A stretch of 64,000 nucleotides of DNA, from positions 28,295,792 through 28,359,791 of the forward strand of contig NC_072892.1 of NCBI RefSeq assembly GCF_027943255.1. The letters are read 5' to 3'. The position numbers and the translations under genes are program-made. The notes beneath the pieces are model-generated. The model saw nothing but the letters and a program-made list of their open reading frames with translations. It made no database searches and was not told the DNA's origin. The DNA comes from Anastrepha obliqua (Eukaryota; Arthropoda; Insecta; Diptera; Tephritidae). This document shows positions 11,190 through 21,870 of this stretch, one piece after another (within the stretch, counting starts at the first letter, position 1; every line of letters starts with the position of its first letter).

Positions 11190-12115
11190 ACATAATAAAG
11201 AATACCAATCAGATAATGAATCGGATGCAACTGATATGGAATTATGTGATAACGAAAGTGAAATAGAGACGGAAGTCAAGAGCACTGAATTTTCGAGTAC
11301 TGCAGAAGAAGATCTTCGTTATAAATGTATCTCCTAGCAAAAAAAAAGGGCTAGCATTATTGGTGATTCTGAAACCAAAAATGAATACTTCTTGCAATGA
11401 AGAAAATTCGACCGAAGAAGCTCTCGACTAGAATTACAGTGATGCATGCCGAAGAATCAGTTAGGCCCAAATTAGGCAGGCCTTACTGAGGCACGCCTCA
11501 CTATTACCTTACCAGGCCCACGTTAGGCAAGGTAAAGATTGGCATGCCAGAACAATACTAAATTTGGTTGTGGTCACGAAAATCTGTGGCAGTGTCTCAC
11601 TTAGGCATAAATTGGAATCCCTAACTGATTTGTAGAAGGGCATGCGGAGTATTACCGAAGTTCGGTTTTTCGAACCTGCGCGTAATGAGGCAGATGTGTG
11701 GCGATACCTTTCGGGACTTGGGCCTAGTTTGGCTGCCTTATGAGGCGCAAATTTGGAATGCGGTCTGCCTTATTTTCGCCTAATCACCACTTTACCAAAA
11801 TTTCTAGTCGGGCTGTTAATGGGATTTTGTGAAAATCATTGAAAGAAGGTGGAGTTATTTTTTATATTTTAGGGCTACGAAATGGGGTCCGCTTTTATTT
11901 CTCCAAAACAATGTTAAGAGATAGATTTATGGATATACTGTGGTTCGTAAGTTCGTTAAAAAAAAAATGAATGCAGTGAAAGATTCAAAACTGTCAAATT
12001 TGCCTTGATTTCAAAAATATGAGATTAATTTAATGAAAATAGTTCCAAATCTGAAGCAAATGTTACAATCGATGAACAATTGTTCCCAACTAAAACGGTT
12101 GTTTTGTCTTCTTTT
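11190..12115 (+). mobile_element. piggyBac-like transposase relic
   Basis: Two scattered signatures lie on the + strand. The first is an acidic N-terminus, DNESDATDMELCDNESEIET (about 11214-11275), as is usual before the DDE domain of piggyBac proteins. The second is, at about 12055-12100, EANVTIDEQLFPTKT, which matches the conserved catalytic block of that family (Asp in TIDEQ). Between them MLRDRFMDILWFV (about 11910-11950) fits the SRDRF..IL..I region. Many stops and frameshifts. A GC-richer block (11425-11810) splits the relic. Confidence 0.7.
11425..11810. repeat. 386-bp GC-richer block with inverted ends (MITE-like)
   Basis: Begins CGACTAGAATT and ends AAATTTCTAGTCG, short inverted repeats. 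It contains many TTAGGC and GCCTTA or GCCTAA words (for example GTTAGGCCCAAATTAGGCAG) and is clearly more GC-rich than its surroundings. It interrupts the piggyBac-like relic, consistent with a small transposon insertion. No target duplication could be settled and no coding domain is seen. Confidence 0.5.
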
Positions 12116-12158
12116 CTTCTAAATAGATAAAGAAAATATTTCTGCAAACGAATAATTA

Positions 12159-13020
12159 CGGGTGGGCCATATAGCGTTTGCTTTTTGAACCACCTATTTT
12201 TTGAGAATGGTAACACAAATGACATGTCAAATGTGTTCATAATTTACTTAAAGGTTTGACATTCATGAAATGGGACGCTATATGCTTGAACAAAATTAGA
12301 AAATATTGAAAACTTATTTCCAAAGTGGTGAGTCTTCATCTTCTCTTCTGATTTTTACATCTGTGGTTACGTCAATAAGCAAAATTGTCGGATTTGTGGC
12401 TCAGAAAATCCACACGTTACTGTAGAGAAGCAAATGCATCCACAACAAGTTACTGTTTGGTCCGGGTTTTGGTCTGGCGGCATCATCGGGCCATTTTTTT
12501 CGAAAATTATTGAGGTGCCACGGTTACAGCGTTACCGTGACATGCTCAACGAGTTGTTTCCAAAAATTGAAGAGGATGACATGGACGACATTTGGTTTCA
12601 ACAGGATGGTGCAACTTGTCACACTGCCAAAGTTACGCTCGAACTGTTGGCTACCGTTTTTGAATTCCGATATCAATTGGCCGCCTCGGTGTTGCGATTT
12701 AATCCCGTTGGACTATTTTTGTGGGGAGCCGTTAAGGACAAATGCTATGCGAACCATTCAGAGACGATTGATTCTTTGAAACACGAAATCGAAGTTGCCA
12801 TTCATGAATTTGGAGTCCAAACAATCGAAAGTGTGCTTAAAAATTGGGTTGATCGAATGGCCTACTGTAAAGCCACTCGTGGCAGTCATTTGAAAGATAT
12901 TATTTTTCATTCATAAATGACAATGTTCAATCTTCAAAATAAAAAAAAAGTTTAAAAAAATATTGATTGGTTTTTTGTTCATAGCCGATTCAAAGAGCAA
13001 AATTTTACATGGCCAACCCT
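12159..13020 (+). mobile_element. Tc1/mariner-superfamily element (QQDGATCHTA group)
   Basis: Terminal repeats CGGGTGGGCCATATAG (left) and CATGGCCAACCCT (right) are diverged inverted copies next to TA dinucleotides. The transposase reads on + from about 12345 (SSDFYICGYV, SENPHVTVEKQMHPQQVTVW) to the TAA at 12914-12916. It includes GGIIGPFF, DDIWFQQDGATCHTAK (second Asp), VKDKCYANHSETIDSLKHEI and the C-terminal RGSHLKDIIFHS. The third catalytic block, WPPRCCDLIPLD, is in another frame at about 12685-12720, so two nearby indels shift the frame and restore it. The N-terminal DNA-binding region is deleted. The longer spacing between the last two Asp suggests a rosa/DD41D-like group (inference). 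Confidence 0.85.
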
Positions 13021-13236
13021 ATATATACATAACATTTTTTTTAAAAACTCAAAAGTAGCGTCACTTAAAGCACTGTAACTTGTAAACAAATGGTCGGATT
13101 AACATATGATTTTGACAGTAAGCCTAAAAAGGTTGCCAACTTTCGAAAAAAATATTGATTTAGTACTAGTGCCGCCATCTATGTGTCAGTCACACACATT
13201 ATTGAACGTCCTGGTAGGTACATACATATATATATA

Positions 13237-14045
13237 TTGGGTTTGGGAATAAGTTCGTAGCGTTTTCACCGAAGACGTTAAACAAAAAACAATAATTATA
13301 TCAATAAGTTAATCAATTATATATTCGCCGTTGCTATTTCCAACCTCTCCCACCTCTCGGCTAATTTTTTGATGCCGCTCCGCCAAAAATCGCCTGGTCT
13401 GGTGTCAAAGAAGTGGTTGAGCCTTTTTTTAAGGACCTCTTTGTTATCGAAGGTAACACCCTTCATATAGTTTGGCAGAGAGTGGAAAAGTCGGTGCAAG
13501 GTCCGGAGAATACGGCGGATGCTAAAAAACCTCCTATTCGAGCTCTTGGAGTGCGGTTTTGATGACTTGTGCAACATGGGGCCTGGCATTGTCGTGAAGG
13601 TATATGGTTTGACCACGTCGATCAGGTCTTTAGTTGGGCAATATAGAGCACCTTGTTGACCATGGTATTCTTCTCAAGCTTTTCTAAGTGCACCATGCCC
13701 TCTCAGTCCCACCAAACACACATCATGATCTTCTTTGGATGAAGATCAGGTTTGAGTCTCGGCTTTAGCGATCTCTTGGAGCAACCCATTCCTTTCTTTA
13801 CTTCATATTGATGTATAGGCACTATTTCTAATCTTCCGTGACGATTCGGCACAAAAAGCGCTGTTAATAACCGCCCATTGCTCGATGGCGGGCGAGATGC
13901 TGAGAAGAAATTTGAAGGCGATTTTCTTTGTTTTTTTCGTTGAGCTCGTGAGGCACCCAGGCTCCCAATTTTTCGGTAAATCCCATTGAATGAAGTTAAT
14001 TGAGAATGGTTTGATAATCGCAGTTAATTTTTACCGTACTTCTTG
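13237..14045 (-). mobile_element. mariner (mauritiana-type), 5'-truncated sister of the 7995 copy
   Basis: The element end TTGGGTTTGGGAATAAGT starts right after TA (13235-13236). The minus strand reads, in pieces, LHDNARPHVAQV (second Asp, about 13600), HPPYSPDLAP, NYMKGVTFDNKEVLKK and RPGDFWRSGIKKLAERWE (13317-13616), with stops and a frameshift near the third Asp. 13690-14040 matches 8045-8400 of the other copy and encodes the VPHELNEK region. The transposase N-terminus and the second terminal repeat are missing beyond 14045, where LINE-like sequence begins. Confidence 0.88.
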
Positions 14046-14054
14046 AGAGGATTT

Positions 14055-14345
14055 TCTTTAATATTCCGGCCAGAGCTCTTCGTAGTTCGGAGATTTTCTA
14101 TGTTGGTCGCATAAAATCTAGCTTTATTCGAAATGCTTTTATTACTAGAACCCTTATTGAGTTTAATAAAATTTGTAAATTGATTGGGATAGATTTTTCA
14201 TGTTCAAAGGAGCGCCTATTTAATTCTTTGACTATTTTTTATAAAAATTTTTTTGTACTTTCTTTTTTTTTGATGCCATTAACCTTAAAATATGTCTTCT
14301 TAGCCTATAAGAATCTTTTATATTTTTTGGCTTAATAAATACTAT
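14055..14345 (+). mobile_element. LINE 3' end
   Basis: The + strand reads SSFIRNAFITRTLIEFNKIC and continues KERLFNSLTIFYKNF, typical of the extreme C-terminus of CR1/Jockey-like ORF2 proteins. A short AT-rich 3' end with TAAATGAATAAA follows. A heavily truncated copy joining the mariner at 14045. Confidence 0.55.
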
Positions 14346-14429
14346 AAATGAATAAATTTTAGATTTTAGGGCAAGACTAGATGCATTTTGGCCGCGAGGC
14401 CAATGCGAACTGCAGATATTTTTATCAGA

Positions 14430-14545
14430 CGCTTTTTCATGGCAATAATACTCTGAGGTTTGCCATTGCCTGCCGAGGGGCGACTGCTATTAAAAAAATG
14501 TTTTTCTTAATTTTGGTGTTTCACCGAGATTCGAACCTACTTTCT
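14430..14545 (-). mobile_element. tRNA-derived SINE, family 1, partial antisense copy
   Basis: The + strand shows CTTTTTCATGGCAATAATAC, GAGGTTTGCCATTGCCTGCC and CCGAGATTCGAACCTAC (the complement of a B box GGTTCGAATC). The order and spacing match the minus strand of the SINE at 17676. The A-box end is missing. Confidence 0.65.
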
Positions 14546-14629
14546 TTTTACTTTTGCTTTTATCAAGATAACGACTCTAAGCACAGCCACAACTAATACA
14601 ATCATGTTTAATATTATATTATATAAAAA

Positions 14630-14880
14630 TGTTCCCACATTGTTGAAACTCCTGCACAAGCACCGGATTTGAACGCCATCGAAAATTTATGGTCGGCTTT
14701 GAAGACAAATATAAGAAAATAGACATCTATCACAAATCTGATCTTAAAAAGGCGATACTTGAAGAATGGAACCAAATTAGTCCAGAATACACAACTAAAC
14801 TCATTGACTTCATGCCACGTAAACTTTAAGGTATTATTGATAATGAAGGATACCCAAAAAAGTACTAAGTACCTTACCTC
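14630..14880 (+). mobile_element. Tc1-like transposase C-terminal fragment
   Basis: The + strand reads AQAPDLNAIENLWSALKTNI (about 14660-14720), the PDLNPIENLW block that holds the last catalytic residue region of Tc1 transposases. Frameshifted DLKKAILEEWNQISPEYTT then leads to DFMPRKL and NEGYPKKY. The rest of the element and its terminal repeats were not found. Confidence 0.72.
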
Positions 14881-16432
14881 TTTTTTTAACTGCGACGTGG
14901 ACACTTTTTTGTATTTTACGTTGAGAAATGAAATAAAATAAAACAAATAAAATATCTGCATACTCTGTTTTTCCATTTTCGCAAAATATTATGAAATATA
15001 GAACATTTTACAAAAAAATCGTATCTGTATCAAATAAGGTGTGAATGTCTGTATTGAATATTAGTCAGATCGGACAACTAAATAGAGGATTTCCTTGCTT
15101 GCTTTATTTAAGAATATAATATTAAATTCAATATTAAAACTATAGAAACTCATTTTAAGTTTAAATGAACAAATCGTTTTTTATTATTTTGTTTATATGA
15201 ACTTACTTTTGCGTATTTCTTTGTTTTTCTTTTTGCCAAAAACCAAACAATTTTTTTGGTATCAACCTTTACTCATTTTAAAAGCTTTTTCTCGATGACA
15301 CCTATTAGGCCCTCACTACAATTATAATTATTGCCATTTGAATAATTTTTCTTAGAATTTTATTTGTTTCATCAAACGTTTTTGATAACTCTTTTTTTAT
15401 ATCACCTCACTCGAAGCTGCTTTCAATCAATACGTAGCGTCAGTACAGGCAACTATAAAAGCGACAGCAATTGTTGCCGTCGCTGCAAAAGTTAGGGTTT
15501 TTGGATTAACGATTCATATAAATTTAATTTCAACATTTTTTAAAAATAACAAAAACAAAAAAATTTGATTTTAATACGAAATCTTCTATTGCTTACTTTT
15601 TTTCAGCGGCTAATTCCTTTGCTGGTGGGTTGTTCTAGCCAAGATTTGTAAATACGCATTCGCGAATAAACGGCATATGCTTACCTACACAAATACGTAT
15701 AAGAGTGTCACAGGAACAACACTTCTGCTGTTTTGTGTGTATACCTTGTGCCCACTTATGTGAAGGCGAATTTTAATACAATTTTCCTCTCTCTCAATTC
15801 TCTTGATTGAGTAACCAACAAAAAGGATTTTAAGCAGTGAAGAGCGAATGTCCCCATATGGAGAATTTCCCTAAGTATTCAAGTATTTTCCGTCTGAAAA
15901 TCGTATCGTTGCGCCACGATGCTTCAGTAGAAAATCGGGGCAACTACAAATAGGTTGCGTGTTGAGAATTTTCAACGAACAATGTAGAAGGCAGCAGTAG
16001 AAAAGTTTAATTGCTTATTTCAGATTAAACATCAACGAGAGAAATACGACGTCGAGTAAATGAGCACGTGTATATGTTAGTTTTCGTTATTGTGATCCTT
16101 GTCACTGTAGTCTAATCGTGCCTGCATAGGCACCAGTGAAATGCAACGTACGAAATATATTAAAAAAACGAAATATATTAAAAAAACTGACTGCCGCCTT
16201 GGTGTATTTGTTTTTTTGAATCAACGGCACGTTCAAGCATGCAAACGACGGAGCCATATTTAGTTATGCAAGTAAATTATACGGGGCCAGCAATCGCCCT
16301 GGCATAGCTCCGCTTAAGAAGTTGCCGCCTAGGTGTCAGTGACTGTGCATAGTTTTGTTTGTACATACATATGCACGTAGATATGTATATTACCTATCCA
16401 CTGCTGGAACTTTTTGTACGAATGGGATAGTT
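14881..16432. other. Unassigned AT-rich stretch
   Basis: No transposon ends, coding domains or RNA genes recognised. A TATA-like ACTATAAAAGCGACAG at about 15452 could belong to a promoter, but no exon can be tied to it. Confidence 0.35.
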
Positions 16433-16460
16433 GTGGTGTGGTGTGGTGTGGTGTGGTGAT
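16433..16460 (+). repeat. (GGTGT)n microsatellite
   Basis: About five tandem copies of GTGTG/GGTGT in an otherwise plain region. Confidence 0.85.
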
Positions 16461-17275
16461 TTTAATTGTTGTTCATGAATAACGGCTAAAGTGAAGTTCT
16501 AATAATGCAATATAAAAAATACATTATACACTTAATAAATCGGTCTTTAAACTCGTACTTTGAATTTTCGCTGCAGATAACATTTGAAATCGGATTGGTT
16601 TGTTATGAAGGGTTTCCCCTAAATACCAATGTATGTTTGTTGAAATTACATGACTTATGTATGTATGTATGTGTAACTAACACGAGATTTCCCATATTTC
16701 TTGAGCATTGCTAGAACTTTGCGTGGGGTGGTTAGCATTCTCTTTAATTTACTTAGTAAGAAGTGATGTCGACCGTTTTGTCCTGCATACTTAAGCCCTT
16801 CACACATTTATTTTTAAGTTAATCGTTTCGCCTGCAAATTCACATGCAATTCAATTGTCGTCTGCATGCAACGCGTTTGCGACTCGTCATCGGCTATTCA
16901 TGGAATATTCAAAACGCAACGAGTGCCGTTAAACGTAGTACAAGCATTTTCTGTGAAATGAACGAAAATAAATTTAAATAAATTTCGAAAAATAATAAAT
17001 TTTTTTACGATTGCAATACGAGTGGCCTGCAAGGTTCGTTTTCTAATTAATGCTCCATTAAATTAAGTGTCTTAGTGAAAACTAAAGACCGTTTCACAGT
17101 GAAATTAAATTACGATAGAAATGCTCGACAAATTAATTTGAATTTAAAATAAGCCGTTCAAAAGGAAAAAAAACGTGCTACCGACGAAAATAACGCTTGC
17201 AAACGCTAAATGTGCAGTTATCGAGTTATCAAGTAATCGTTGCTTCATGTAGAGAGCGGTGAAGCAACTGTGATT
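16461..17275. other. Unassigned; possible untranslated leader, weak
   Basis: About 16840-17230 is free of transposon matches. It has the texture of a fly 5' untranslated region (GAGTGCCGTTAAACG, GTGAAATGAACGAAAATAAA, many short A-rich runs). A distal leader exon for the + strand gene starting at 29658 is conceivable, but no clear donor site was found, so this is only a suggestion. Confidence 0.2.
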
Positions 17276-17656
17276 AGCAGATAAATATGGATGTGTATTT
17301 TTGTTGGAGTTTCTAGCTTTTGGAAATAATTTCCGTTATCTATATTATATGTACGAGCTTTAATGACGTTCTGGATACTGAAGAAAGTTAAGCTCCTACC
17401 TATCCAGAATCGACCCCGACATACTAAACATACATACATATGTCCGGCATGTGAAGGCATCCCGCACGAAACTAACCACCTTTTCACATGCCCTATCCAA
17501 CCTACTTATCTGACACCCCTCTCCCTCTGGACCCAACCTATCGAAACAGCAAGTTTCCTGGGCCTACCGTTAGATGAGCTAGACGAAGACGACCGGTGAT
17601 TACACTACAGTGACAGGGCAAAGTTACTGCTACAACAACAACAAGCAGATAAATAT
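17276..17656 (+). mobile_element. 5'-truncated LINE with 13-bp target duplication
   Basis: AGCAGATAAATAT occurs at 17276-17288 and again at 17644-17656, a direct 13-bp duplication bracketing a 355-bp insert. The insert carries the C-terminus of a LINE ORF2: SYLSRIDPDI, then ICPACEGIPHETNHLFTCP (a Cys/His knuckle, 17435-17490), SLWTQPIETASFLGLPLDEL and a TGA at 17597-17599. It ends in CTACAACAACAACA, the 3' tail of this family. The duplication supports target-primed insertion. The antisense copy at 41640-42405 carries the upstream part of the same family. Confidence 0.82.
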
Positions 17657-17675
17657 TGACCCAATTCAATTGAAG

Positions 17676-17933
17676 GCGGCCGCGGAAGTCGTGGGTTGGT
17701 GCGTGACTACCATTCGGAATTCACAGAGAGAACGTAGGTTCGAATACCAAAATCAAGAAAAACATTTTTCTAATAGCGGCCGCCCCTCGGCAGGCAATGG
17801 CAAACCTCCGAGTGTATTTCTGCCATGAAAAAGCTTCTCATAAAAATATTTCCGTTTGGAGTCGGCTTGAAACTGTAGGTCTCTCCATTTGTGGAACAAC
17901 ATCAAGACGCACACTACAAATAGGAGGAGGAGC

Positions 17934-18012
<79 letters not shown>
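17676..18012 (+). mobile_element. tRNA-derived SINE, family 1, best copy
   Basis: The most complete copy. An A-box-like region (GTGGGTTGGTGCGTGACTAC), B box GTAGGTTCGAATACC at about 17736, GGCAGGCAATGGCAAACCTC, AAAAAGCTTCTCATAAAAAT, TCCATTTGTGGAACAACATC and AGGAGGAGGAGCT run in order. The copy ends in a 70-bp (TA)n tail. The Pol III boxes at the head and the simple tail mark it as a SINE. Confidence 0.85.
17938..18011. repeat. (TA)n microsatellite, SINE tail
   Basis: More than 30 uninterrupted TA units, the tail of the preceding SINE. It produces the long Tyr-Ile runs in the translated frames, which are not coding. Confidence 0.95.
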
Positions 18013-18016
<4 letters not shown>

Positions 18017-20045
18017 AAAGATATGGCCTCTGGTGACGGTCAAGCATTGTTTGACAAGAACTTTATATGTGTGCGTGTCGGCTGATTGACGCTAATATCT
18101 AAAATTTTTGATTTTCATCATTCAAAAGCCGACAACAAGTATGTGTGACAGGACGACACCCGACTGCACTAACACACACAAAGCTCAGTCAAGCATGCTG
18201 GACCGTCTCCCGAGGCCAATAGTGTAGTAGCAAATCGGAATTGTTAGTGACTATCACAATCTTACTCTAGGGCGAGGCATGCATACATGCAGACATACAT
18301 ATTTGTATATGCACGTATATATGCTTCACTAAACACCCAGCTGGAAACCGATACCTGACGTCATGTAAGCAGCTGCATGACATGGATAATTGCCAATAAG
18401 TCGCTGCTGATTTTTCCAGATTACCATCAGTGACCCTTTAAACAACTCGCTCCGGATGTAATAGCCCTAGCATGACAGGCCCCCCCCACCCATCATGACA
18501 TGCAGACTAACTCAATCCACTTATGATGCCATCTCTTTGCTTCTCTCGATGATTTATGATGCTTGACGCCCAATTTGACATATCATTCAGATTGCCATGT
18601 TGCATATTATGACATCACCTACTTCTTCTACTTCAACAAACAAACAACAAGACAATAACTGTTTTTATTCCGTAGCGTAATTTTATTTGAATATGCACAA
18701 AATAATAAAAATAAGAAATATTTTTCAAAACTACTTCAGTCAATAAAACAAAAATTGTAAACCTAACAAACATCCAAATTAATTTTCATTACTTTCACAT
18801 TTATTTTTTCGTGGAGTTTCTTTTAGATGCTTCTTTCACAATATTTTTATTACCTGTTGAAAAACTCTACAAAAATGATCATACGTTCATATTTAAGTTG
18901 CTTCAAGTGAAAAAAAGGAAAACCAATTGAAGAAATTATTCATTCGGAATTTTAATGTAGGACTTGAGTGCCACTTTGTATTTGTTGTCATGCACACCGA
19001 AGCAGCCGTGCTTGGCTGAAAATGCCCTGGGCGGTATGGGATATAAATTCCCCCGTTCGGTTTTATAAAGAATAAATATAAAGGAAGTGTATTAGACAAT
19101 TTAAAATCAATGTGTGACATATTTTCTTTCGTTACGTTTATTTGACTTGACAGCAGTTTGGCATTGCAGCAACCTATTTGCCAAGATATTAGATTTATAT
19201 GTATGTATGTATGTACAAGTTTATAAAAAATGTTCACCCAAACGAAAAAAAGCTCCAAGCGCTTTGTGCCATGCTACAGTTCTTAATATTAATGAGTTAG
19301 TTTGGTTTAGTGCTCAGCTTAGAATTGCAAGAGCCTTCCCATCACATACATACCTAGTATGTGCCAGCCAGACCGACTTCTCTGATTCCGCTTCTGCGCT
19401 CGGCACTTGGAATCTATGTAGTGAAATTGAGTATTCTAATTCCAAAAGAAGACATCCAATCCAATGTTACAGGCGCTTTCATCAAATGAAGAGTACTAAT
19501 CAATCTTTGTGGACTTAACAAAAAGACAAGCAATGGAGGTCAAAATAAAGATTTTTCATTACTCTAATCATTTTTTTACTTAGTAATTGTTTCGTATTTT
19601 GTTCTCATATAAGCGGAGCGTTGAAGTTTCAAATAAAGACTTCCATCACTCAAAATCTTTTGTTTTTATTTAGTAAATTAATTATTCAAAAACAAAATTG
19701 GATGATTGATTTTGCACTACTTTGTATATTGTCTGTTTACGTTTTGCCTATTCAATAAGCGCAAGTCAGGTATTGATTTCAGTTTTCTTAATACACTTTG
19801 CAAATCATAACATACAATCAATATGAATACAGAATTTTCTAAAAATTTTATAAATTATCAAATTACAAGCGGCTTTGCCACACTTTGGAAATATGATACA
19901 AGCAGGTCTTGCGCTACGAGCATTTGGCGAAACAAACACATCTACATATAGTGGGTGATTTGATGCTTTTTCTAAATGCGTGAATTTGCAATAGGCGCCG
20001 CCATGTTTGGATTTTCCATGTAGATCATGGAGCGAATCGAGAAGG
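18013..20045. other. Unassigned
   Basis: Includes a poly-C run (18480-18489) and TATG/TGTA microsatellites. Open frames of 121 (minus, 18893-19258) and 134 codons (plus, 19114-19518) overlap each other and show no family signature, so I do not call them genes. Confidence 0.35.
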
Positions 20046-20203
20046 TGTGGCCAACTTCAGACCTTTAACAGGCTCTCTGAGATTTTAAAGAAAGCTGATT
20101 TGCTGACGTAATAGGGGTATGTGACAGTGGTTTATTTGCTAGTTCGTTGCCGCCTGAACAACGATTGATTGGAAGTGTGTAAGAATGAGTGCGAAATGAG
20201 GTG
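20046..20203 (+). repeat. Dispersed GACGTCA-family repeat, copy
   Basis: GTGTGGCCAACTTCAGACC, TTAACAGGCTCTCTGAGATT, AGCTGATTTGCTGACGTAAT, GTTGCCGCCTGAACAACGAT and GAGTGCGAAATGAGG follow the same order as in 54062-54280. Plus orientation. Confidence 0.65.
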
Positions 20204-20744
20204 TCACATTTCTGCTGCCGAATCCCTTATGCGGTGGCAGTCGAAATTACTCTCACAACTTTACTTTCTAGCAATTTCTAATTGGTGGACATTCATAATA
20301 AACAAGCAACCGTAATAATTTATCCGATTTCCCGATCGTATTTATAAAGAAGCCGCTCGTTCATGAGCTTATTTGAAGCGAGTTGTCAAATAACATTTTC
20401 TTCCGTACTACTCGTCTTATCTTGTGTTGACAAGTTTTCTCGAATACTCCTATCCTTCGCTAATTTTCATTCGTTATCGTCTACGCTTCTGAAGCGTTTG
20501 GTGAGGTGAGATTCTTGTGGGGGCCTGTTGGCGATAGTTTTCCTCGCCTGATCTCAAGACTGACATAGTTGATGGTGTTTATGTTCCTTTCTAGTTAGAC
20601 AAAATTTTTCACCACAGTTATAACTTTTTTATTGTGTTTTAAATTGAAACATTAAGCAATTTATATTATATAACTTAGGCTTATGGGGCGATCTTGGAGA
20701 GCGTGAGATTGGTGAAGTCCAAGTGAATTTGCTCACTACATGCT
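20204..20744. other. Unassigned
   Basis: No coding domain or repeat partner found. Moderately AT-rich. Confidence 0.35.
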
Positions 20745-21870
20745 CTTGATAGAAATAACTTACTGAGGCTAATTTTATAATTTTTTTATTTATTTTTTTA
20801 ATTCTTTTTTTTAATTTTTTTCTAATGTGTTTTTTTTATTTTTGCCCTTAATATAAATAACTTACTTAGGCGGCTTTTATAATATTTTATTTTTTTTTTT
20901 TTGTAATTAAATGTTGCACTAATTGTTTTTTAATATTTTTCCAATTTTTTTTATTTATTTTTTTAATTTTGTTTTACGTTTTTTATTTATTTATTTTTTC
21001 ATTTTGTTTTTATTTATTTTTATTTTTTTGCCTTTGATAGAAATATAATAACTTACAGAGGATAATTTTATATATTTTTTAATTTATTTTTTTAATTTTT
21101 TTCTAATGTTTTTTTTTATTTTTGTTTTAATTCTATTTATTTTTGCTCTTGATAGAAATAACTTATTTTTTAATTTATTTTTTTAATTTTTTTCTAATGT
21201 TTTTTTTATTTTTTTTTTAATTCTATTTATTTTTGCCCTTGATAGATATAACTTACTGAGGCTGCTTTTATAATATTTTATTTATTTATTTTTTTGTTTT
21301 TTTGCAATTAAATTTTTTTTTAAATTAAATTTTGTATTAATTGTTTTTTTAATTTTTTTTCCATTTTTTTTATTTTCATTTTTTCCAAATTTGTTTTAAA
21401 TTTTTTTTTCAATTTTTTTTTTATTATTTATTTTTTTAAATTCGTTTTTGTTTTACATTTTTTATTTTCTTTTTTTTCATTTTGTTTTTATTTTTTTTTT
21501 TTTTTGATTTGATAGAAATATAATAACTTACTGAGGATAATTTTATAAGTTTTTTAATTTATTTTTTTTAATTCTTTTTTTTAACTTTTTTGTAATGTTC
21601 TTTACGTTTTTTTTTCATTTTATTTATTTTTGCCCTTGATAGAAATAACTTACTGAGGCTGATTTTATAATTTTTTTTTCATTTCATTCATTTCATTTTT
21701 TAATTTAATTTCGTTTTCCTGAATTTCTTACTTTTTGTTTTTTTCCCAATTTTTGTTTAATTTTTTTTCTATTTTTTTTTATTAAATTTTTCTATTTATT
21801 TTTTTTTTATTTTTTAATTTTTCTATTTCTATTTAATTTTAATTTTTTTTTTTTTAATTTAATGTTTCTT
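20745..21870 (+). repeat. 1.1-kb T-rich degenerate tandem array
   Basis: A strand-asymmetric block made almost only of T runs broken by ATTTATTT. A recognisable block, TTGATAGAAATAACTTACTG followed by AGGCTGATTTTATAA, recurs at about 20748, 20850, 21040, 21152, 21240, 21508 and 21632. The units are therefore 100-270 nt long, related and in one direction. No coding content. Confidence 0.8.

Noticed and set aside
17676..17760. A tRNA gene at the SINE heads
   Set aside because: Only A- and B-box-like words are present; no cloverleaf or anticodon stem could be drawn, and the same head recurs on each SINE copy.
17938..18011. Long Tyr-Ile repeat proteins in two frames
   Set aside because: They are translations of the (TA)n SINE tail.
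18893..19518. Overlapping 121- and 134-codon frames on opposite strands
   Set aside because: No motif, no splice context, AT-rich composition; consistent with chance open frames.
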